A stretch of 42,097 nucleotides of DNA. Origin: Bacteroidota bacterium. GTDB taxonomy: Bacteria; Bacteroidota; Bacteroidia; Bacteroidales; VadinHA17. Below, one piece after another: positions 25,693 to 33,547 of the stretch (the first letter of the stretch is position 1; every line of letters starts with the position of its first letter). A model generated the notes under the pieces. The model saw nothing but the letters and a program-made list of their open reading frames with translations. It was not told the origin of the DNA and did no database searches. The stretch lies in assembly GCA_016718875.1 (NCBI GenBank), contig JADKBL010000036.1, positions 1-42,097 of the forward strand, written 5' to 3'. A program made the translations under genes and the position numbers.

Positions 25693-25759
25693 CAGCATAA
25701 ATCAGCGAGATCTGCGGGCAAAATTGTTCCCGCTGATAGCGCAGATTGACGCAGATTAA
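25693..25759. repeat. Imperfect palindromic element (ATCTGCGGG type)
   Basis: ATCTGCGGG (25710-25718) faces CCCGCTGAT (25729-25737) across a short loop. The flanks carry ATCAGC (25691-25696, 25701-25706) on the left and GCAGATTGACGCAGATTAA (25741-25759) on the right, giving a mosaic of CAGATT/ATCTG units. A TATATTTG box lies just upstream at 25637-25644. Confidence 0.65.
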
Positions 25760-25800
25760 CCAGTAACCCAGCACCCAGCAACCAGCACCAAAAACCAATC
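25757..25800. repeat. ACCCAGC heptamer array
   Basis: AACCAGT, then ACCCAGC, ACCCAGC, AACCAGC, ACCAAAA in 7-nt phase, ending 3 nt before the ATG of the GntP gene at 25803, so it also occupies the ribosome-binding region. Confidence 0.75.
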
Positions 25801-25802
25801 CT

Positions 25803-27119
25803 ATGCCATTAATAATCGTAATCTGCGGAATCTCACTTTTCCTGTTGCTTATCCTGGTATTTAAGCTCAATCCCTTCATCTCAGTAATGATCGTGGCTGT
25901 CCTGGTTGCACTGGCTTCAGGAATGAACGTCACAACTGCAATAAGTACGATGCAAAAAGGTATTGGCAGCACTATGGGTGTTATAGTACCCTTGCTTGGA
26001 TTGGGGGCTATGTTAGGCAAGCTTGTTGCTGAAAGTGGTGCTGCACAGAGAATTACAACAAGATTCCTGAAGAATGCCAGTAAAAAAAGGATCCAGACAT
26101 CAATAATGATAGCCGGATTCATTATCGGTATTGCTCTGTTTTATGAGATCGGTTTTTTTATAATGATACCTCTCGTATTTACAATAGCAGCCTCCACCGG
26201 ACTTCCTTTGCTCTATGTTGGTCTGCCCATGCTTGCTTCGCTATCGGTCACTCATGGATTTCTGCCTCCACATCCGGCACCCACAGCCCTGACGGCAATA
26301 TTTGGTGCCGATCTTGGAACAACTCTGATTTTTGGTTTATGCATTGCGATACCATCTATACTGATATCTGGTCCAATTCTGGCGAAATATCTGAGCAAGG
26401 TAAATGCAAAACCTCTTAGTGAGTTTGTTAATCAGAATATTATGACAGATGAAGAGATGCCAGGATTCTGGGTAAGTCTGGTTTCAGCCCTTCTGCCTGT
26501 ATTACTTATTTCAGCAGCTACAATAGCCGGTTTTGTGTTACCTGAGGATAACTTTATCAGACAGATTCTGGGAGGCATTGGCAATCCAGTTGTTGCTATG
26601 ATAATTTCAGTGCTTTTTGCTATCTATTTTCTTGGACTGGCAAGAGGAAAGAAGATGCCTGACATTATGAAATCTCTGGCTCACTCAGTCAGTAGCATAG
26701 CAATGATAATGCTTCTGATATCAGGTGCAGGAGCCCTGAAGCAGGTACTCGTCGATGGAGGAGCGAGCAATTATATAGGTGAACTATTAAGCAATACAGG
26801 CCTTTCTCCCTTGTTTCTGGGCTGGCTGATTGCCACAATACTCAGAATCTGTATAGGTTCTGCAACTGTATCCGGTCTTACGGCTGCCGGCATAGTGCTG
26901 CCACTTGTTACCGGAACCGATGTAAGGCCTGAACTTATGGTTCTTGCTGTAGGTGCGGGCAGCATAATGTTCAGTCATGTCAACGATACCGGTTTCTGGC
27001 TATTCAAGGAATACTTCAATCTGAGCGTTAAAGAGACGCTTAAGACATGGACAGTTATGGAGACTTCTATCGGTATAACAGGTTTAATAGGTGTTTTAAT
27101 CCTCAATCAGTTGATTTAG
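25803..27119 (+). CDS. GntP-family sugar-acid:H+ symporter
   Basis: Inner-membrane permease of the gluconate transporter family, 438 residues with about 12-13 hydrophobic helices. Family landmarks are GIGSTMGVIVPLLGLGAMLGK (split here as IGSTMGVIVPLLGLG), VTHGFLPPHPAPTA (the GntP signature), ALFYEIGFFIMIPLVF, RICIGSATVSGLTAAGIV and SHVNDTGFWLFKEYF near the C terminus. Substrates in the family are gluconate and other aldonates, uronate-derived acids or glycerate. With a glycerate kinase in the window, glycerate or an aldonate is plausible. It stands between the divergent GH106-like gene and the SpoIIE phosphatase gene, 74 nt before the latter. Confidence 0.95.
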   Translation: MPLIIVICGISLFLLLILVFKLNPFISVMIVAVLVALASGMNVTTAISTMQKGIGSTMGVIVPLLGLGAMLGKLVAESGAAQRITTRFLKNASKKRIQTSIMIAGFIIGIALFYEIGFFIMIPLVFTIAASTGLPLLYVGLPMLASLSVTHGFLPPHPAPTALTAIFGADLGTTLIFGLCIAIPSILISGPILAKYLSKVNAKPLSEFVNQNIMTDEEMPGFWVSLVSALLPVLLISAATIAGFVLPEDNFIRQILGGIGNPVVAMIISVLFAIYFLGLARGKKMPDIMKSLAHSVSSIAMIMLLISGAGALKQVLVDGGASNYIGELLSNTGLSPLFLGWLIATILRICIGSATVSGLTAAGIVLPLVTGTDVRPELMVLAVGAGSIMFSHVNDTGFWLFKEYFNLSVKETLKTWTVMETSIGITGLIGVLILNQLI

Positions 27120-27193
27120 CAGAACTGTTTTCTCTGTTTTTTTTGTACTTTTATCTTCCTTATACAGGGAAGTACAAAGAATTCTGCAGAGAT

Positions 27194-30100
27194 ATGAAAA
27201 AACTATTTTCACTACTCCTTTTTTTGTTCGTAATTCTCATTCCTCTTATGGCACAGGAGGGAGCTGTGCCACTCTCTCATTTCCAGGAAAGCAGGGAGAT
27301 CGAAAACCAGAGCTGGGCCATATGCCAGGATGGGGATGGTGTAATGCTGTTTGCCAACAGGCGCGGCATAATGACCTTTGATGGTCAGGATTGGAACTTT
27401 ATCAGGATGCCTGCTGTTCCCTATTCAATCTCTTACAGTTCTGTAAACAATCGTGTTTATGCAGGTTGTGACAATAACTATGGCTACCTTGAAAAGGATG
27501 AAAAAGGTTTTTACTCATATACATCTCTTTCTGCTGATTCCGCGGAAGTCGGGTTGATTTCAAGGATCAGTTGCGCTGATTCAACAATCTGGTTTTACAG
27601 CGAAACAGCAATTAGCAGGCATAAACTTGAATCAGGTCTGCTGGAAAAACGATTCCGAAGTAATAATGCCGGGACTTTTACCGGAATGTTTCTGACTCCG
27701 AAGAATACTTTTATTAACGTAGCAGCGAAAGGTCTGTTCAGGGTAGAAGCGGATACCCTTTTTCCAATTGTAACGGGCTATCTTCTGAAAGAGGAGGAGG
27801 TATTGTTCTGTCTCCCATACGATAATAAAATGGTTCTTCTGGGGCTGGGCAATGGTTCCCTCAAACTTTTTGACGGAATAAAATTCCACGATTATGGTAT
27901 TAAGGATGATGGATACCTGAGTGATAATATTCTTACTGATGGGGTAGTTGTAACTGATAGTCTGTATGCTTTCTCAACAGTAAACGGAGGTGGTGTTGTT
28001 GTTGAAAAGAAGACAGGTAAGCTTACTGCCACAATAAATTATCGGAACGGACTTCCTGATGATGAGATATATGCCATTGCGGCTGATAACAAAGACGGCT
28101 TGTGGCTTTCGCATCAATACGGACTCAGCAGGGCAGCACTGCGCTTGCCTGCCGGAAACTTCAGCATTTATCCCGGATTACAGGGGAACCTTACAGGCAC
28201 TCTCTGGCATAACAGAGAATTGTATGTGGCAACCAGCGAAGGCGTTTTTTATCTTGATGAGGTCAGGAATTACGGTGAAGTTGAAGTACTTGTTAAAAAT
28301 GAAAAGGCATCATCAGGACCTTCTTCAGGACCTGCTGCTCCTGTTCAGCAGACACAGGAAACGACTAAAACAAAGAAACGCCTGCTGTCACGAATATTCG
28401 GGAAGAAAGAATCTTCAGATACTAAAACTTCTGCCGCAGCCACAACTCCTCAGGTATCTGCAAAAGCAGCTGAACCGCAGTTTGTGAAAAGAAAGGAGAG
28501 CAGGTTAAAGTCAATTAATTATATATACAGGAAAGTTGACGGACTTAACGATAAATGCAAGCAGCTTGTATCGGCATCAGGAGAAATACTTGTATCAACC
28601 AATTCAGGACTATATACAATTTCAGATCACAGGGCAAAGCCTGTAGTCAGAGATATTTATGTAAACCACATCAGTCAGAAACTCTTCGGAAACAGATATT
28701 ATATTGCTACAGCTGATGGGTATTTTTACCTTACAAACAGTTCCGGTACATGGAAAGCAGTATATCCCGACAGTAAATTCAATCAGCCCCTGTATTCAAT
28801 TACCTCAGGAGGTAAAGATATTTTGTGGGCAGGAGGAAGCAGTACAGCCTACAGGATAACCTTAGCCGCGTCGGACGGCAAGCCTGCTTATAAGGACTAT
28901 TCTGTTAAAAATGATTTTCCGAATAAATATCTTCTGGAAAATGCAAATGACACAATCTTCCTTTTCACGGAAGGAGGGATCTATTATTACAACAATACAG
29001 GTGATATTTTTGAAACTTATAGCAGGGGAAATTCACACTCATCATCACGAATGAGTTATATTGTTTCTCAACCGGGTGTCCCATGGTTTAATACCGGTGA
29101 TGAATGGGTATACTTACGATCCGATGCAAAAGTAAAACCAGATGAAGCTGCCCTTTTGAAGCTTTTTGACGATGTAATCTCTGTAACATTATCAGATAAT
29201 TTTCTGTGGGTTGTATCCGGTAGTAATCAGTTATACCGGATTGCTATGAACAAGAACCTCTCGGTTAAAACAGACCTCAATCTTTTTGTAAAAAGTGCCA
29301 CGAATGAGGATGGGAATTATTTCGAATTATCTGATATAGTTTTCAGAAGGGGTGATAATACAGTCTATTTTGACCTGGTATCACCCGGTTATTATAAGCA
29401 GAATTCGACTCAGTACCAATACCTTCTGGAAGGATATATGACAGACTGGTCAAAATGGACCAGTTCATCCACAATAACTCTGATGCCCCCTCCGGGAGAG
29501 CATACTATTAAAGTACGTGCAAAAGACATCTGGGGAAATGTGAGTGAACCCAAATCCTTCAGATTCAAAATTAAGGCTCCTCTTACCCGTACAACAGGTT
29601 TCTATGTACTGATCCTGGCTGTAGTTGCATTGATAATTATACTAACGGCGCGTGTCAGGGAAGCAAGACTCAAAAAGGAGAAGTTGATTCTTGAAGAGAA
29701 GGTTCAGGAACGTACAAAGGAGATCCAGGCTCAGAAGGAGGAGATCACATCAAGCATAGCGTATGCCAGTCGCATTCAGATGGCAATGCTCCCCACAGAG
29801 GATCTTTTCAGGAACAGTTTCTCGGAGCATTTTATACTTTACAGGCCCAGAGATATAGTGAGCGGCGATTTTTACTGGATAGGTGAAGATGATAATCATG
29901 TATATTTTACAGTTGCTGATTGTACAGGGCATGGTGTACCGGGAGCATTCATGAGCACTCTTGGGATATCCACCCTTAATGAAATAATTGCTAACGGAAA
30001 TGATTATAAAGCCAATATGGTACTTAATCTTCTAAGAAATAAGGTAAAAACTTCTCTGCATCAGACAGGAAAGGAGGGAGAGGCTGCCGACGGTATGGAT

Positions 30101-30415
30101 ATTGCATTATGTATCCTTCACAAAAAGAAAAAGATTCTCGAATTTGCAGGAGCGTATAACCCTGTGTTCGTTTTCCATGATAATACTCTAAATGAATATA
30201 AGGGTGACAGAATGCCTATTGGTATTCACTATGTGGAAAAGGATACATTTACAAACAATGAGATCAAGGTCACAAAGGGTGATGCAATATATCTTTTCTC
30301 TGATGGGTTCTGTGACCAGTTCGGCGGACCTGAAGGGGTGAAATATAAAATTGCCAATCTTAAAAAACTTCTTACAGAAATTAATATGGAGCCAATGGCT
30401 AAGCAAAAGCCCTGA
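27194..30415 (+). CDS. Propeller-sensor SpoIIE (PP2C) phosphatase, 3' end frameshifted
   Basis: Membrane signalling protein. A Sec signal (MKKLFSLLLFLFVILIPLMAQ) precedes a periplasmic two-component-regulator propeller (about 25-700), a Y_Y_Y domain (about 705-795, YLLEGYMTDWSKW and PPGEHTIKVRAKDIWGN), one transmembrane helix (about 800-822), a coiled coil (EEKVQERTKEIQAQKEEI) and a cytoplasmic SpoIIE phosphatase domain (from about 870, with SGDFYWIGEDDNHVYFTVAD and TGHGVPGAFMS). The start at 27194 is chosen because the longer frame overlaps gntP. A 60-residue Ser/Ala/Lys-rich insert (about 370-428) interrupts the propeller. The frame ends at 30415, but the family C terminus (ALIEKEIERWKGPFDQVDD, ISIIGVRI) is encoded one frame over to TAA 30490-30492. 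One base is missing around 30405-30412. Confidence 0.9.
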   Translation: MKKLFSLLLFLFVILIPLMAQEGAVPLSHFQESREIENQSWAICQDGDGVMLFANRRGIMTFDGQDWNFIRMPAVPYSISYSSVNNRVYAGCDNNYGYLEKDEKGFYSYTSLSADSAEVGLISRISCADSTIWFYSETAISRHKLESGLLEKRFRSNNAGTFTGMFLTPKNTFINVAAKGLFRVEADTLFPIVTGYLLKEEEVLFCLPYDNKMVLLGLGNGSLKLFDGIKFHDYGIKDDGYLSDNILTDGVVVTDSLYAFSTVNGGGVVVEKKTGKLTATINYRNGLPDDEIYAIAADNKDGLWLSHQYGLSRAALRLPAGNFSIYPGLQGNLTGTLWHNRELYVATSEGVFYLDEVRNYGEVEVLVKNEKASSGPSSGPAAPVQQTQETTKTKKRLLSRIFGKKESSDTKTSAAATTPQVSAKAAEPQFVKRKESRLKSINYIYRKVDGLNDKCKQLVSASGEILVSTNSGLYTISDHRAKPVVRDIYVNHISQKLFGNRYYIATADGYFYLTNSSGTWKAVYPDSKFNQPLYSITSGGKDILWAGGSSTAYRITLAASDGKPAYKDYSVKNDFPNKYLLENANDTIFLFTEGGIYYYNNTGDIFETYSRGNSHSSSRMSYIVSQPGVPWFNTGDEWVYLRSDAKVKPDEAALLKLFDDVISVTLSDNFLWVVSGSNQLYRIAMNKNLSVKTDLNLFVKSATNEDGNYFELSDIVFRRGDNTVYFDLVSPGYYKQNSTQYQYLLEGYMTDWSKWTSSSTITLMPPPGEHTIKVRAKDIWGNVSEPKSFRFKIKAPLTRTTGFYVLILAVVALIIILTARVREARLKKEKLILEEKVQERTKEIQAQKEEITSSIAYASRIQMAMLPTEDLFRNSFSEHFILYRPRDIVSGDFYWIGEDDNHVYFTVADCTGHGVPGAFMSTLGISTLNEIIANGNDYKANMVLNLLRNKVKTSLHQTGKEGEAADGMDIALCILHKKKKILEFAGAYNPVFVFHDNTLNEYKGDRMPIGIHYVEKDTFTNNEIKVTKGDAIYLFSDGFCDQFGGPEGVKYKIANLKKLLTEINMEPMAKQKP

Positions 30416-30528
30416 TAGAGAAAGAGATTGAAAGATGGAAAGGCCCATTTGATCAGGTTGATGACATCAGCATTATCGGCGTAAGGATTTAATTTTAAAC
30501 TAATCACAAAACACATAAAACGTAATAA

Positions 30529-31929
30529 ATGAAAATAAAATTTATAGGAGCTGCAAGGGAAGTTACGGGAAGTAAACATCTCATTACTACAGATTCAGGA
30601 AAGCGGATACTTCTAGATTGCGGAATGTTCCAGGGTAAAGGTCTCGAAACCGATGGTATGAACAGGGATCTGATGTTTGATCCTCAGCAAATTGATCATA
30701 TAATTCTGACACATGCTCATATTGATCACGCCGGACTTATACCTTACATGTACAAGATGGGATTCAGAGGCTCAGTGATATGCTCAAGTGCAACCCGCGA
30801 CCTCTGTGCAATAATGCTGGCAGATTCTGCCTACATACAGGAGCATGATACCTATACTTTCAATAAACGAAGGGCAAAAAAGGGCCTTCCGCTTGTTACT
30901 CCTATCTATACACAGGACGATGCACGCCAGTGTATGAATCAGTTCATAGGCGTACCAAATAATATGAAATTCCGCATTGACGACAATATTAAGGTGAAAT
31001 TCACCAATACCGGTCATATGCTTGGAAGCGGGGTGGCAAATATTCAGATAATTGAAAACGGTGAGATTAAAAGAATAGCTTATACAGGTGATATAGGCAG
31101 ACCTGTTGACAGGATACTTGCCACTCCTGAACCATTTCCGCAAACTGATATTCTCATAACAGAATCAACATATGGCGACAGACTTCACAGTTCAAATGAT
31201 GCTGCTGAGGAGGAATTGCTTAATGTGGTTGTAAATACCTGTGTTAATAAAGGAGGCAAGGTAATAATACCTGCATTCAGCGTCGGACGGACACAGGAGG
31301 TGGTTTATGCGTTTAACAACTTTTTCAATGCCGGACGTCTGCCAAAAGTTGACATCTTCGTGGATAGTCCCCTGGCTGTTAACGCAACTGCAGTATTTAA
31401 AGCTCACCCAGAGTGTTATAATAATGATTTCATGAAGGTTATGGAAAATGACCCTGACCCGTTCGGGTTTAATAATCTATTCTATATCACACGTCAGCAG
31501 GACTCCAAGAAACTGAACCAACATAAGAAACCATGTGTAATTATTTCTGCTTCAGGTATGATGGAAGCCGGACGTGTAAAGCATCACCTGGCAAATAATA
31601 TCTCTGATCCAAAGAATACAGTACTTGCAGTTGGCTATTGTTCTCCTTCCACACTTGGAGCCCGGATACTGAGAGGTGATAAAGAAGTATCCATACATGG
31701 AACAGTGCATAAGGTAAATGCTGAGATCAGGAAGATAGATTCATTCAGCGGACACGCCGATTATAAGGAGATGATTGCCTTCCTGAGCTGTCAGGACAAA
31801 GGGGCTCTGGAAAAGACATTTGTTGTACATGGGGAATATGAAACCCAGAAAAAATACGCTGCAACTCTTGGCACAGAAGGTTATAAAAATGTTGAAATAC
31901 CTGCCAGGGGACAGGAATATATTGTCTGA
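30529..31929 (+). CDS. MBL-fold/beta-CASP nuclease-type hydrolase
   Basis: Zinc-dependent metallo-beta-lactamase-fold protein with beta-CASP and RMMBL parts, like the CPSF/Ysh1-type RNases of bacteria (YSH1-like, not RNase J). Motif II is T-H62-A-H64-I-D66-H67 (HAHIDHAG). The next zinc ligands follow in NTGHMLGSG and YTGDIGR. The beta-CASP region holds ITESTYGDR and IPAFSVGRTQEVVYA, with ISASGMMEAGRVKHHL, and the final motif is DSFSGHADYKEM with VVHGEYE. Length 466 is typical. Likely cytoplasmic RNA processing, inferred from the family. It begins 36 nt after the restored end of the SpoIIE gene and precedes yebC by 43 nt. Confidence 0.93.
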   Translation: MKIKFIGAAREVTGSKHLITTDSGKRILLDCGMFQGKGLETDGMNRDLMFDPQQIDHIILTHAHIDHAGLIPYMYKMGFRGSVICSSATRDLCAIMLADSAYIQEHDTYTFNKRRAKKGLPLVTPIYTQDDARQCMNQFIGVPNNMKFRIDDNIKVKFTNTGHMLGSGVANIQIIENGEIKRIAYTGDIGRPVDRILATPEPFPQTDILITESTYGDRLHSSNDAAEEELLNVVVNTCVNKGGKVIIPAFSVGRTQEVVYAFNNFFNAGRLPKVDIFVDSPLAVNATAVFKAHPECYNNDFMKVMENDPDPFGFNNLFYITRQQDSKKLNQHKKPCVIISASGMMEAGRVKHHLANNISDPKNTVLAVGYCSPSTLGARILRGDKEVSIHGTVHKVNAEIRKIDSFSGHADYKEMIAFLSCQDKGALEKTFVVHGEYETQKKYAATLGTEGYKNVEIPARGQEYIV

Positions 31930-31972
31930 AAATATTATTTTTGCCGGGCAAATTTTAGAAAAAATTCAGGAT

Positions 31973-32683
31973 ATGGGAAGAGCATTTGAATACAGAAGGG
32001 CTTCTAAAGAGAAACGGTGGGACAAAATGTCAAAACTGTTTCCCAAGCTGGCAAAGAACATAACAATAGCAGCCAAGGAAAGTGGTTCTGATCCTGACCT
32101 AAATGCCAAGCTGAGAACTGCTATCATGAATGCCAAGGCCCAGAACATGCCTAAAGATAATATTGATGCAGCCATCAAACGTGCAGCAGGTAAAGATTCT
32201 GAAACATTTGCCGAGATCTGTTACGAAGGCAAAGGGCCTCACGGGGTACTCGTATTTGTTGAATGTGCCACAGATAACAATACCCGTACTGTAGCCAATA
32301 TCAAATCTTATTTCAATAAATCCGGAGGAGGCACTGTTCCTACCGGATCACTTGAGTTTATGTTCTCAAGAAAATCTGTATTTGAATTTGAACTACCTGA
32401 AGATAAGAGTGTTGAGGATATTGAGCTTGAGCTTATTGAAGCAGGACTGGAAGAGATTGAGAAGTATGATGATAATGTTTTTGTATATGGTGATTATACA
32501 AACTTCGGATCGCTATCCAATGCTCTTGACCAGATGGGTATTGAGGTAAAGAAAGCTACATTAAAAAGACTTCCTCTTAACCAGGTTGAATTTAATGAGG
32601 AACAGCTTGCAGACATCGAAAAACTTATCGACCGCATCGAAGATGACGATGATGTTCAGGCTGTTTATACTAATATTGCGTAA
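31973..32683 (+). CDS. YebC/PmpR-family DNA- or ribosome-associated regulator
   Basis: Conserved cytoplasmic protein of about 236 residues. It opens MGRAFEYRRASKEKRWDKMS, a Bacteroidota version of the family's GHSKWANIK start, followed by FPKLAKNITIAAKESGSDPD and NAKAQNMPKDNIDAAIKRAAG, both hallmark segments, and GPHGVLVFVECATDNNTRT. The family includes transcriptional regulators (PmpR) and factors reported to help translation of proline-rich stretches. The start at 31973 is set by homology. Its 3' end overlaps the convergent YgjP-type gene by 19 nt. Confidence 0.95.
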   Translation: MGRAFEYRRASKEKRWDKMSKLFPKLAKNITIAAKESGSDPDLNAKLRTAIMNAKAQNMPKDNIDAAIKRAAGKDSETFAEICYEGKGPHGVLVFVECATDNNTRTVANIKSYFNKSGGGTVPTGSLEFMFSRKSVFEFELPEDKSVEDIELELIEAGLEEIEKYDDNVFVYGDYTNFGSLSNALDQMGIEVKKATLKRLPLNQVEFNEEQLADIEKLIDRIEDDDDVQAVYTNIA

Positions 32684-33381
32684 TCTTTCATCTCTTTTCT
32701 CACAATTTTCCACTCAGGATAGAGTCTTGAGAGAAGTTCATAAAACATCGGACCGTGATTATGATGCCTGAGATGGCATAGTTCATGAACAATTACGTAC
32801 TCAATATATTTGTCGCTTAGCCTCATCAATTCGCTGCTCAAAGTGATCTTTCCCCTGTTTGAACAGCTTCCCCATCTTCTCTTCATCGATCTGATAACGA
32901 GTTCAGATGGTTTAAATCCATGATTGCTGTGCTTCTCAAGAATATTACTGAACAGAACAGGAATGTGTGCAGTTGCTTCAATCTTATAAGCTTTCCGCAG
33001 CAACTTCATTACTGAAGCTTCATCGCCGGTCTTTTCAAGTCCCATATCAATTAAATCTCCGTTGAACTTTACAAATTTTCTTCGTGATTCACTGATATTC
33101 AGGATATAAGTATTGCCTCTGAAAAGATGGGATGAACCATTTGTATATGCTCTTACAGGCTTGTTCTGACGGTTATTTTTAAAATTATCCCTGTGCCTGA
33201 TTATCCATGCCGATTTCTCCTCCACCATTCTGATTATCGTCTTCTTAGGTGTCCGGTATGGTACCCTTACAATAACCGAAGAATCGGTAAGTACACTTAT
33301 TCCAAGTGTTCTCCTGCGGGAGTAAATAACTTTGTAATCTATATTAGCTGGTAACATTTTCTGCTTTTTTGCCCTTGCCAT
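32665..33381 (-). CDS. YgjP-type (DUF45/M48-like) metallopeptidase
   Basis: Putative zinc protease of the YgjP/WLM group, 238 residues. The active-site motif HELCH (199-203) continues LRHHNHGPMF, giving the third histidine, and the upstream RSMKRRWGSCSNRGKITLS (about 165-183) is the other family hallmark. I place the start at 33381 (MARAKKQKML). The longer frame to 33495 would be translated from a C-rich repeat and a G11 tract and looks non-coding. The 3' end overlaps yebC on the opposite strand by 19 nt. Cellular target unknown. Confidence 0.9.
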   Translation of the reverse strand: MARAKKQKMLPANIDYKVIYSRRRTLGISVLTDSSVIVRVPYRTPKKTIIRMVEEKSAWIIRHRDNFKNNRQNKPVRAYTNGSSHLFRGNTYILNISESRRKFVKFNGDLIDMGLEKTGDEASVMKLLRKAYKIEATAHIPVLFSNILEKHSNHGFKPSELVIRSMKRRWGSCSNRGKITLSSELMRLSDKYIEYVIVHELCHLRHHNHGPMFYELLSRLYPEWKIVRKEMKDYAILV

Positions 33382-33423
33382 GAAAGGTATATCGTCAAGT
33401 TTTGTTGCAGATAATATGGATAT

Positions 33424-33469
33424 CCCCTTTTGGAGGGGGCATATGATATTTGAAAGGTGGGGGGGGGGG
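33424..33469. repeat. C-rich/G-rich element with a G11 homopolymer
   Basis: CCCC TTTTGG AGGGGG (33424-33439) and, after 19 nt, eleven consecutive G (33459-33469). The first part resembles the CCCCCC/GGGGGG hairpin at 10060. It sits 40-90 nt upstream of the YgjP-type start, in the 166-nt gap to the GH9 gene. Confidence 0.6.
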
Positions 33470-33547
33470 AAATTAACAAAAATCCACCTTAACAATCAAT
33501 ATCTAAACAAAGATGAAAACAGAAAATCAACCTGATTCCCATTCCTG

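Noticed and set aside
27047..27193. Upstream start for the propeller phosphatase, overlapping gntP
   Set aside because: The signal peptide begins at the ATG at 27194, and the upstream residues are the gntP 3' end read in another frame.
28059..28487. 142-residue plus-strand frame inside the propeller gene
   Set aside because: It lies entirely within a well-supported gene in another frame, with no family resemblance and biased composition.
33382..33495. N-terminal extension of the YgjP-type protein
   Set aside because: It would translate the G11 tract and C-rich element; the family start fits MARAKKQK at 33381.
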